A stretch of DNA of 64,000 bases from Syngnathus acus. Its lineage: Eukaryota > Chordata > Actinopteri > Syngnathiformes > Syngnathidae. The position numbers and the translations under genes were made by a program. Positions 42,901-55,000 of this stretch are shown here, one piece after another (positions within the stretch are counted from its first letter, which is position 1; every line of letters starts with the position of its first letter). The DNA lies in NCBI RefSeq assembly GCF_901709675.1, contig NC_051088.1:22457193-22521192 (forward strand), read 5' to 3'. Under the pieces are notes generated by a model that did not search any database, was not told where the DNA came from, and saw nothing but the letters and a program-made list of their open reading frames with translations.

Positions 42901-45900
42901 TTCTATCTTTTCAGCTCCTTTTTCCCCCCGGATGTTTTTCTATAAATGTTATTTTAAACTGACGGAAATGTCGTACTACTGTCCTCGAGAGATATCATTT
43001 CAATGATATTTTTGGGTTTATTTGCAGTGGTGAATTTCCAAAATTCGCATTTATTCACAGCAAAAGAAAAACTAGAATCCATGTGAAATCAATCTAACAC
43101 AAAAATAAACCCCACCCTCGAAAGAAAAACTCAAGTAACACAGGGAATAAACTCAACAGTATGAATTGACAACAGATTTGACGTGGCAACGAGGCGCACC
43201 CGGACAAGACCCAAGCGGACGGAAAGAGCCGATTGGTGGATACAAGGGGGATGATGAGAACAGGCTTGCGGAAACCAAATCACGTGAGCCGCAAGAAAAA
43301 AAGCTTGCCAGTTACCTCGTTTTCTCCACCGAACCTGTGATGACTTGTTTTGAAATGTCCCAATAGATTTGGTTGGCACTGCCACAAATCTTTGCTTAGA
43401 GGATTAGCTAGCAGGGAGACAGCTTGTGTCGCGTTACTTTCACCAGTTGCTCAGCAAGTTTTCCTTCCTTCCTTCCTTCCTTCCTTCCTTCCTTCCTTCC
43501 TTCCTTCCTTCCTTCCTTCCTTCCTTCCTTCCTTCCTTCCCTCCTTCCTTCCTTCCTTCCTTCCTTCCTTCCTTCCTTACCATCCTTCCTTCCTTCCTTC
43601 CTTCCTTCCTTCCTTCCTTCCTTCCTTCCTTCCTCTTCCTTCCTTCCTTCCTTCCTTCCTTCCTCTTCCTTCCATCCTTCCTTCCTTCCTTCCTTACCAT
43701 CCTTCCTTCCTCTCGTCTTCACATGTAGTCTGCATGTAAAGACTGCATATGTGTGTGCGCTCTCCATCCCTCATGGCAGGCAGCTAATGCTCACACGATT
43801 TGTCAGCGTGTCCCCTCAGGGAGCATCAGCTGCCCGTTTGGCACGCCTCCTCAAGACACAACAAATTAAGGTCACAGCAGGGATGGACCACACGAGATGT
43901 GTGCGAGTGTATGACTTTTTTTTTTCCCCAAAAGAAACTCTGCTGACCCCTAAAAATGGACCTGACTGCAGACATTTGTCATCAAATGTCTCCTGTCCTC
44001 CTCAACGGACCCTCAGTGAGCTAGTTTGCAAGATAAAAGGTGACACCGGCCCTCTTTTGAATCCAGGTCAGCAGACAAACATGAAGGTTCTCCTGGTGGC
44101 ACACCCTCATGTCTCCTTCGAAGACAGTGGCTGCTCATCTTTTACTCGAGTACTGTTTTTGCGTTCCTTCAGCATGTGCACGGCACACCCAGGAAAAGTC
44201 TGTATGCTGTTTGTTTTTGTTATTATTATTATTTTAAATATCCTAAACACTTACTGTGGTTAATCCTAAATCTATACAAACACAAAAAAGTTCCAGGGGG
44301 TTTGTCCTTAGCAAGGCAAGGTGGAGACCTCTGTCGAAGGGCGGCATCATATTGTGCCTGCCTGTGCAATCCGTAGCTGCAGGGAGGGTGACCTTCACGG
44401 TTCAGGCTGGCAGGCAAGCGGGCAGGCTGCGACAGGCAAAAGGATGGCGGCCTTCGATGAAATATGCCACTTTAATTGCGATAATTACATTCAATGTTGT
44501 TTCAAACATCACTCGGCTGATCCAAGAAATTCCTTTTCCTGGATTTCAATGACTTCGCCTCCACTGGACCAAATGCACAGTACAAAAACATCAATCATCT
44601 CTGTCATTCAATCTTAAAGCTCGGGAGAATAAAAACATGATCCTCACTCCATTTTTCTGCTGTAGTTCCCTGAGGGCTGAATAAAGGTGACTCCAGTGAC
44701 AGATTGTTATTGGCAGAGAGGTAAGGGCGATGACGCAGCCAAATAGACCCCTGCTCATGAATATTGCATGTCCCAGTACCCCCCCCCCCCCCAACCCTCC
44801 TTGAGAGCGAGCCGGACAGCTGGCTCGCTGCGTGGGCGCATGGTGCAGAACAAGGTGCCCCTTTTTTTTTTTTTTGGGCCCCCACCTACATCAACTCAGA
44901 GACTCCATATACCCCCGAAGCTTTGCTGCTCTATCCGTCAATTCTCTTCATGCCCTTGCATTGTCATCCTTTGACTCCCCCTGCCTCCCGTCCCTCCCCC
45001 CACCCTCCCAGCTCCTCTATTTTTGTCAGCGACAATCACTGTATTTTCCGCCTCACTGCCCCGCACTGCCGCAGTCTGAGGCTCCTATCGAGGCAGACTT
45101 GAAGGCGAGCGAAGGAAAGCGATGGCAGGGAGTGGGCGCGTACGTGGCGCGTCTTGCGTGGTTGCGCAACGCTTTGTTGCCGCTGTCACGTCCGTCGGCC
45201 GCCGAGCGATGAACTCGCACTCTGTCCGTGACATTCCGTCACATGTCGGCAAACGGACTCTCATGCACATCACGCGTGCGCGCAATGGAAGATTCTATTA
45301 AATATAATATAGTCTGACCCTTGAGTGGGTTTTTATTTTCAAAAGAAATCCAGTGGTGCCTTGAGGTCCAAGTTTGAGCCATGTTCGTGACTCAAAGCAC
45401 CAGTGTCATTAATCTGACAGTTTTTAAACAGTGTTCTGTAATTCGTCGTTTATGAACAAATATTTAACGACACTCAACTCAAATGTAAAGATAAAACAGA
45501 TTTCACTCCATTTTTTTCTTCTCCTTCGGACTGCTCCTTGCAATGTGCTCGCCTTGCCACCTGGGGGCAGTGTAATGCATACGGAGACACACAAAGAAGT
45601 GTTTCACAGCCGTCTCAGTAATCTGCAGACAAATTAGTTATTTTTTTCGCAAAGGATAAAAAATACTGTGAGCATCGCATCTAACATGTTGCTTCGGTGC
45701 TTGCATTTCAATATTTGTATGTCGCAGCAATTTCACGGCGCACCAACACAAACATTGTCACAAAATCAACACTTGTATACGTCTGCATAAACTAAATCAT
45801 CATATGGAATTTGGTTGTTGAACATACGCTTAGACATTGGAAACCAACATGTGAATTTTCACATTCTTGCTGCAGTGAGTTAGAAGAATGTGAGCGCCAT

Positions 45901-46013
45901 ATTTTCGGATGTTTGGGGGTAAGGAAGCGCCTCGTGTGTGGGAAACATCTTTCAGTGTCACCCAGGTGGCTCAAGCTTGAAAATGTGCTTGCACTGCACA
46001 TCACAGTCGCACG

Positions 46014-46053
<40 letters not shown>

Positions 46054-49000
46054 GACTGACTGCAAGCATGTCAGCGCAGCCCAGAAAAGAAGCAAAGCGC
46101 AGCGTCAAGCCAGCCAGCGACAGGGATGGCGAGTGGATGGGGGTGGGGCTGGAGTGATTGGCCCATTTTAGATGTCTTGCATGCGTGTCTTCATGCTGTT
46201 TGTACAATGAACATTGAGTGCTGAGAAAAGAGCCAAAGGGTCGCAGAGGGGGGGGGGGGAAGCAGCGTAAGCAAAGACGTTGCAAGTGAAGGTGACAAAG
46301 AGGAGAATTAACGTCCCACTTGAGCTATGGGGAGAACAAACAGGACTTAAACACACATCAGGAGCAGGAACACCTAAAATGTCTTATCAGTTTTTTAATT
46401 TACTCGAGGTGGCTTTTCCAGACAAATTTGAGCAGAGCTCCTGAAGGTTACAATTAAGATCAGTGTCATGCTGACTGCTGGTTTTTCGGAGGTCACGGTG
46501 GCACTTTTTTTTTTCTTTTTAATTGCAAACTGTTCCTTGAAAAGGTTTGTTTTGCAATTGCGCCACGCACGGCATCATACCAAAGTATAAATAGTTTTTT
46601 TAAATTAACTTTATTTATTTTCACAAAGTCAAGGTCTGTGTCATCTGCGCCAGCGTCCTCTTTGAGCTCACCGACGTGGAGTTTGCTGGCTAATTCTCCT
46701 CAGCCTGTCGTCTCCCTCTCTCCTCCCCGAATCCCCTTTTAAATCCTAATCCCCGCTTTTTCCAAGTCCCGCCTCTTCCCGGCACCACGTGGCTCTCTCG
46801 GGCCGGCGTTGGCTTCGGCGTGCGGCGCAATTACGGAGATGACAGCCGCTGTCAGTCAGCGGCTCACGGACGAACGAAGCCGGCCGGGCCTCTCCGACAT
46901 GCTAATGGCGTGCCAGATTCAATCGGGCCTTTGTATGGCAGCCGGAGCAAGGCGCTGCTCATTAGCAAAAGAATCAAAACAGCAATGAGGCCGAGCCGCA
47001 GTGCCGGACGTACTCTCCTCCTTTTTTTTTTTCCATTTCTGCTCCTCAGAATGGTGACGTCGGCTCGAGGAGCAGCAATTTGCTGGCTAATATGATAGCG
47101 TGTATTTTAATTCTTCAAATCGGGACGACTGCACATTTTGGTACGATTGCAAAACTTATTATTGTCACACTCGGGGCCCCGTAAATGGATTCCACTTTGT
47201 AAATCTTGCCGATTCAGCATTTCCTGAGTCATAATTAGCAAAATTCATGTGCAGAGGAATTGATTGATTCTCCCACCAGGGCACATTTCTCTCTTTGCTA
47301 GCTGTCAAGTTCTTTTTTTCTCCAGCCAGCTCGTTGTTTTTGGCGAGCCAGGGTGTCGCAAAACGTCAAAGTCGTTTTGACAGATGAGAATTTACTTTAC
47401 AAGGCTTCGTGTCTGATCACAATCAAAAGTCACACCTCGCGAACGTGTTGCCGTCCCATTTCTTCACCGATGCTCGTCGACAAGGCGCCTTGGAGCGACT
47501 TTCAAAAGCCGCAATCCGCGCCTTTCCTTTCATCCACGCTCGGCTTTGTTAAAAAACATGTCGGAAAAGCTCACCGTTGTTCATTTTGATTTGACGTTTG
47601 CTGTGATCTCAGGCTCGATTGCGCCACAGGACTGAGATTTATGGCGGCCGGGAACGACGGCGGCTCGTCGAGTGATGCAATCGCTGCTTTCTTGGAAAAA
47701 TATGCCAAGTGCGCATTCATCAAATTTGAAAACGGCTTGTGTGGGGAAAATGATCATGTTTGGATTCCTCCCTTGGAGTGTCAGCTGTCCCACTCTGCAA
47801 TGACAAGTGAACCCGCTACTTAAAAAGATTGGGCTCCGTTTGGCTGGCTTAATGTTAAAGGACATGCTTGTTGCTTGGGCTAACCCAGCCCCTCCCCCGC
47901 TCTATTAGGCTGATGGAACATTCCTCCCTGCCCAAACTGCATTTGGGCTGATAGAATTGCACACCTGAGGGCACAAGTTCCTGGGAATAAAGTTGCCGGC
48001 TATTGTTCCAGCAGGGTACCGCCCGCCCAAACAAAAGACGGAGAGGATGTGGGGGAGGGCTGGCTGCGGGATGGAAAACAATGGAGGCCAGGTGGAAGGA
48101 GATGGCGGCGCTTCACCTTGCGTCACTTTGGTGGCCACGCCCCCTTTTTTGCTCCGCCCCACTTTTGTCATCCATGCCCACAAGTCTTGCGGCAGACACA
48201 ACAAAAATGGCCTTTTGGGTTGGGAAACCGTTTGTGCGCCGCCTCCAAAGGTCAATAATCAAGCTTGGATTCCTTTGCTAACACTTTTGACCTTTGCACT
48301 GTGCCATATCGCTGCAAGCTGTTAGACTTGAATCATCCAATGCCTGCATCTTTGTACATATCTTAAATATATTCTGTGGCATATATTGCACTAAAAATAT
48401 GACTCCTGCTGAATTTAATTTAAAATCTCAAAGAGTTGAAATAGAGTTCCGGATCCAGATGTTCATTTTCTAAATGATGAAATTTGTTTCTAGTGCCAAG
48501 TCTACAAAGTCTACCATTTGTGTGCTTTCTGCTCTTTCCCAGTTATCCAGAGAGTTGCGAGCGCATTCATCTTCTTCTCCTCTTTTGCATGTTATTGTTG
48601 TGCTAAGCTGCAGCGTCGCCCTGGCACCGTCTGCGTTGGAGCCCTCACCCCGGGCTGTCCGCTCCCATTAGCTATTCGTCTGACCTCAAAGCGGCCCGAC
48701 AAAATCATTTTGTCCCAGGGCCTCAGTCTCGAGTCCACGTTACCTTTTCATCGCGCTTTGGAGATAACCATCATGAGGGAATGCCGTGGCTGAGAGCCAA
48801 CTCTGGCATATTTTCATTAAGTATATAAATCCTCCTCTGAGCGAGCGAGTGCGTGTCGTGACATGAGACCCGCAGACGCCGACTCAACGTGAAGCTCGGC
48901 GCTGCATACTTTTTGCGCATCCACCTTCGGCGCGCTCCATTATTCGTACGCCGTTGCCCAGTCAAAGGACTTGTTTGTGTAAAGCTGGAGAAGTCAAGCG

Positions 49001-52000
49001 GGCATGCATGTGTGTTAGCCAGAGGTGCCCCCACCAAACACACACGCGTGAAATCCCTCGAGCCACAAGTACAAAAGCCGAGCGCTTTTGCGAAGGTCCG
49101 CTTGCAGGAGCCAGCAAGAGATTTATCTGGAGGATTAAGGGAGGTGCATCTGTGGCTCACGTGCACTGGTGTGTGTGTGTGTGTGTGTTTGTGTGTGTTC
49201 AAGACGTTCCGCTTTGCCGAGTTGAGGTCAGACAGGTCACGAGCAGTCATTCCATGATTCTGACATCACTTGCGTTCGTCTGTTGTTGTCTTCTAAACTA
49301 ACCGAGCGGCAATTAAATGTTATTGCGTGGATTCGGCGACTTAGCGGATATCAAAGTGGGATCTACCTGGGGGGGCTCCAACGTGTCCCAATCATCCCAC
49401 TGGGGTGTCATTACTATTGCATCAAGCCTTTCATTACAGCCAGCCCATAAATTGAAGCTTCAACTTGCCTTGAAATTAAAACAATTGCGAGAAAAGCCGC
49501 GAGCTGAGATTGGCGTGTTGCCGGGTTTTTCTTCATGAACCCGAATGACCTTTGTGATGCTTAGCGCAGTCAAAATGATTGAATTATTGTTCTGTAAAGT
49601 GGTAGTTTGCGATTGCGTAGGGACATTTCAGAGCAGACCGAGCACAAGTCTGCACGGCGTACAGAATACGCTGCACTGAAACGAGAACATGTTGCAACTC
49701 ATATTGGAACTAAGCCGCCCGTGACCTTTTTGACACGCCCTCACGCGTTTGCAAATACCTTCCGTGCAACTTGTGATTGATGAAACTGATTCTTTTTCCA
49801 CTGCCAACGAATAATTAATTACTGCAGTTTCTTGAGAAGTTGTGACCGTGTCCATGTCTATCATGTTGCCTGTTTTATACTGCCCTCAAGTGGCCAAGGC
49901 GTGCACAGACAGACCACCAAATCAATCATTTTGTTGATTCCAATTACATTCCTTAACTCGTTCACTGTTAATCTTTGACGTCTATAACCGTCATTGGTAG
50001 CGAACGGGTTGAGCAGCGCCAGTGTGCTTTTTTCCAACGTTTGGAGCACCCCAAGTGCTTAAGCTGCGGTAACGATGCAGTCGTCCCCACCTGGAGGCTG
50101 ACAGATGCTCAGCAGAAGGCAATCTCCACTTGACAGCACTCTGTCTGACAAAGGCGCTCTCTCTAATCCAAAGTTTGTCGAGTGCATCGCTTAGCATCAC
50201 CCGCGCAGAAGCTTCCTCTGATCTCATCCGGCGCGCTTTGAGTTTGATGAACAAGCCCGGGTGTCGAGAAAGCCTCAAATTACATCTTGCCGGTGCAGAG
50301 GCAGGTAGATGGAAAATTTTCCAGGCCAAGCGAGAATATCGTGTAGCCCCCAGCAATCCCCGAAAGGAGAGCAGCGAAAGCTTTAAGTCGCGGGGGTTGG
50401 AATTTGAACGCGCCGGCGGATATTAAAAGGCTTAATCCGAGAGCTTGCTGAAGAGGAGTTTTGCCGCGTGGGGCCCAACGTTATCATCCTTGACAGAGGT
50501 CAAAAAGGAGACGAGAAGGGAAGAGGAGAGATGATGACCGCCAGGAGGTGGGGCGGCGAATTGGCTTCAACAACAGCACGAGTTAAAAAATGATCTTGAT
50601 TACGTTGTGAATGGCCTGAATAATGAATTGGGTCTTCTTCTCTATTGCTGTAATTTGAATGTGTAAAATGTCAGTCGAAATAAAAAAAAAAGTGACATCA
50701 GCCAGATTGCTTGCATTGGCCAGAATTGATATTTTAGCAGATACTTATGTCCAAAATTAGACAATTAACGTGATCATCGACAAACTGGTTAAATGATAGA
50801 TGTTTCTGTTTGGACGGTGACGTTGGCGACCCACAACGTTTTGCTAAATGAATAAATAAAAATAAAATGTGTTGTGATTTGTGTGTGCAGGAAGTATAAA
50901 TCGTGCCGGGGCAGCGGTGCCAGCATTCTTGCGGACCCCAACAATGATCCAGTCCCACCTGGACATGAAGCCCTTCCTGCAGTTCTCCATGGAGACAACA
51001 CCTCCTCCTCCCCCTCCTCCTCCACCTCCTCCACACGGCTTGAGCCTCTTCCACAACTTCAGCACGGTAAGAAACCGAAGGGACGGCTTGCACCGTGACG
51101 CCGAGCTCCTGCGTGATGATTGGATGAACTGATCCAAAGACTTGTGTTGTGTTTGGCGACTTATTTTCTCGGGGAGGTTAAAATTTACATATAAATAAAA
51201 AGGCCGGGAAAATAAATGAGCTGCTCTCCTGGAACGAGCAGAAGCCACCGCTGCTTTGAAATAAGATCTTCTGTGATGAAAGTCTGTTTGAATGAATCAA
51301 GGCTGCTAAATGAAAGGTAGCAACACACTTCAAATGGCACAGTTTGTTTGATTCAGCGTTTATCGTGACAGATTGGGACTTTCCTTCTCCCTCCGGGCCT
51401 TGGAAAAATGCTCATAATTCAGAACAGACCGCCGAGGCTTTCAACACTTCATCAATTCGGCCTTGTGTTGCTCCTCCAAACGGCGTTTGAGAATGTCAAC
51501 ACGTTGCTCATCAATATGTTTAAGCAGCACTAAGCTTTGTTGCCACTGGGGAATGACGTCAGGCTCGCCTGCACACTGTCACCGCCTCCATTGCAAATCG
51601 GGCTTCGTTTGGACCGCAGCTTCAGTATTTCATCCGTCAAATGAGTCGCTGGCTCCAAAGATGATTCTTATCTTATTCTCTTTTGGATGAGGAAAATAAT
51701 TAGAGAATGTTCAAACTGTATTATTATTATTATTGCAAGCCTGGAGCGAGAGCAGTAGAATGAAGGTTGAAGAACATATGGAATGATTGGCATTGGTTTT
51801 TATCACCAGTAGCGATATATCACAGTGGTGTTAGCAAATAAAAATGCAGTGACATCATGGTTTCCAATTTGGGGCTGAACAACACCGAATTGATAATTTC
51901 ATGTGGGCATTTGTCCAAAGGGGAGCAGCTGTTGCCTTTTTTAAGCACTGTCAAAAAAAAACAAAAAGCCAGGAAATAAATTTGTATATGATCCATAAAA

Positions 52001-55000
52001 TCTATCATTGTTCTTTCAAATTTGGCTTTAAGGCTTGTATATTGATTGCAACCACAAGCTACAGTTCTACTCGCATAATCCATTTGTCATTAGCTTCAAA
52101 CCAGCTGCTTCTATTTTTTTTTTATTTGAAAACAAGTTTTCCACCAATCGATTTAAAAAAAAATAAACCTGCTGCGTGTGATGTGTACGTGCGGCCAGGA
52201 GAGGGAGCCACCGGACAGATGTAGCCTAAAGCAAGTTGCATGTTCAAATTCAGCTTTCATATCTGATTGACTGACAGAAAACTGGCCCTGATAGTTTTGT
52301 GGCTTGCTTGCTTGCGAGTCGTGACTTGCAATTTGGATGGACTGATGGATGGATGGACGGACAGACAGACGGTAACGAGAGTGGAAACTGATTGGGGCTG
52401 AGAGTAAAAGAATAAAAGAACGGAGCTCTGGAAGGGGATTGCTAATTGGTGTCTTCAAATCCCCCTGGTGTCTTTGGGCTTTCAACGTGTCACTGGAGAC
52501 TCAACATTTGTAAAAGTCCTTGTAGCTGGCACTCTCGGCCTCTTCCTGATTGTGTCCATCCTAATTAGCCTTACCTTGACAACGTGGCTCGCTACCTCAA
52601 TGGCCTTTCTTACTCAGCCGTAATATGATTTGTGCTCCACTTGGCTGTCACTGCCGATGCTTTTAAGGCCAGTGATGGGCTTTGCTTTACAGTAGAGTAC
52701 AGTATGTGTTGCTCCCAATATAGATTCCCCCGAGTGAAATGAAAGGTCAGCAATTGGACTTTCTTATCAGGCTCATTTCAATTTGCAGAATAATAACCCC
52801 CCTTCTGTTATGGATTCTTTTTGTAAACATTTTGACAGAGGTCGCTAATCTCATTATCACAGGCAGGGAATTCCGGCATTCCGGAGAGAAACGCTCTCGC
52901 GCACGACCACTGCTTTGTAACTCGCGGAGCGGCTGGCTTTTCTGCCCTATGACGACAAAGTACCATCTTGAAGTTGCTTCCACAGGCTCTTTTGAAAGTC
53001 ACAGAGCAGACATGTTGCAGGATAGGATAATGCTTCCCGTGCGCTGGTCCGAGTTGTCTGGCAATGCAAATGTTTCAGCTTTCATTGGCCGAGCTTTGGC
53101 AAGGAGGGGGGGGAGGGGGGGAGTGGAACGCTACAAGCACATCCAGAGAGAGCAAATATGCATGAGAAGGAGGGAGGAGAGAAGGAGAAGGGGAGGAGAC
53201 ACGGCGGTGCAGCTTGAGGGACTCAGCATGGCAAGCGAGCAGCGGGACATGGTGAACGAGGACGATGCCTGACGCCTGACGGAAGGTGTCATGCCAACAT
53301 CTCCAAAAAAAAAAAGGCAACAATGCACCACTAGGCAGAACTTTGTTTTCATTTTTCACAAGTGAGGGGGGAAGCTGAATGAGTGCAACAGGCACTTTGA
53401 GTCTAAGCCGCTCGGAGAGGCAAACACACACCTGTGAGGGCAGCGCACACACGCCAGGGAAAATGCAGCTCCAAGCTGCCGCAGACACCGAGGAGAACAA
53501 GGTGAGTACGCAGCTCCTTGGAAATGCTTCTTGTTCTTTCGAGCGGCCGTGTCTTCATGTGGCCACTTGATGACACGGCGCGCATTCCCGGCCACTCCAC
53601 TTGCACATGATGAAAACAATTTGCTGTCTAGAAGTCATCAAAGACAGCAGGGGAGTGAAGTGAAACAGGATAGCAAGACGCGCCAGCATCATGTGACAAA
53701 AGTCATTTTGGGAACAGGACAAGAAAGTTTCACCACCAAGAAAATATGCAAGCATTTGCAAACAAGTGTGACCAGAACAGCCAAAGCGATCCGACTCAGG
53801 ACTCTTGGAGGGCCGTTCCATTTTTTCAAATTGCGCCGGTGGAAGCCGTACCATCCAAGAGGGAGGCGGGATGAGATATCCTTGGATGATGACAAGCCTC
53901 GTTTTTCCGGTGAGGAATGCCGCCCCGGCCGCAGCCTCCCGCCACAATCGGCCCGGCGCACTTTGGAGAGTCAACGCAAGTGTGCTGATTGCAGGTGCAA
54001 AAATGAGCTAGCCTTGAGCTAGCCAAACGATGAATTTTTCAAAATCCACTCAATATTTTGTTGTACTGGCATTTTCATTCATTGCAGTGGAGGAAAAAAA
54101 CATTTACGATTTGATTGTTTTGAGCCGCTGAAGGAATTAAACTCATATCTCAAGGCACTTCTGTAAATAGATGTGGACAGCAAAGCTTTTTGGATCGTCA
54201 GTGTCTCAAGAAGCCAGCAGGCATCATCTCAGAGTGTTGGCTGAGCTTGAGTGGGAGTTTGGGTTGCTTTCCGTATGACCCCCCCCAAAGGCCTCTTGGC
54301 AGCTGCACAGTGTTTTTCAGAGCTGAAGGAGCCTGCATGGAACGTAGCTTAGCTGACCTCCTCCACCCAGGGAATTGGACCCAAGCCCATCATTCATGCG
54401 CACAGTTACCTCAGCTCTTGTTAAACGTTCTCCAGAGGCGGCGACGCCCTCAAGTCACAAGCGCCGCTTGGAGCGCTGCAGGTGACATCTGACGGCGTCA
54501 CCCAGATGCATGCAATTCTTTTGCACGTAACTCAAGTCCGAGAGACATTCAGTCTTGGAGGAAACGCTCTTCCTGATAATAAAGGTGTGGGAGGACGCAA
54601 GGGAAAGCTTGGCAATGGGCCAAATGAAACAGCAAGATGGGCCAAATTGAGTCATGGCTTGTCTATGAACCTGCCAAAGCAGCACGCTTGCATCACAGCT
54701 GGAAGGCTCCGTGGAACATTCTGACTTTAAGAAACACGCAACACCAAATTTTCCCTCCTTCCTTTCCTCCTCCTACGTACCCCAAACAGTGCCACATCAT
54801 TTGACTTTTTTTTTTTTTTTTTTTTTTCTGTGTGATGGGAAATCCCGCCGTTGACTAACGCTAAAGGCAATTTGCGCTGGAGGCTAAATGCAGTCAGCTC
54901 GGGCGCTCGAGTGTTCAAGTCGCTCAGATGAGTCGGTTAAACGTATACGGGGTGCTGACTGATGGGGCAGCTGGAGAAAAGTCACACAGCAAGAATGTGA

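Larger units (their letters stand above)
39002..50890 (+). other. znf385a intron 1 (about 11.9 kb)
   Basis: Non-coding. It holds GT/CA repeats (39938-39964, 46012-46049, 49169-49199), a long TTCC tract (43461-43711), a repeat shared with 61.8 kb (about 43185-43310), and a unique block at 46650-47110 that may be regulatory. Confidence 0.65.

Noticed and set aside
43424-44263. 279-codon frame with repeated Phe-Leu-Pro-Ser
   Set aside because: It arises from the TTCC microsatellite read in frame; the part outside the repeat has no domain.
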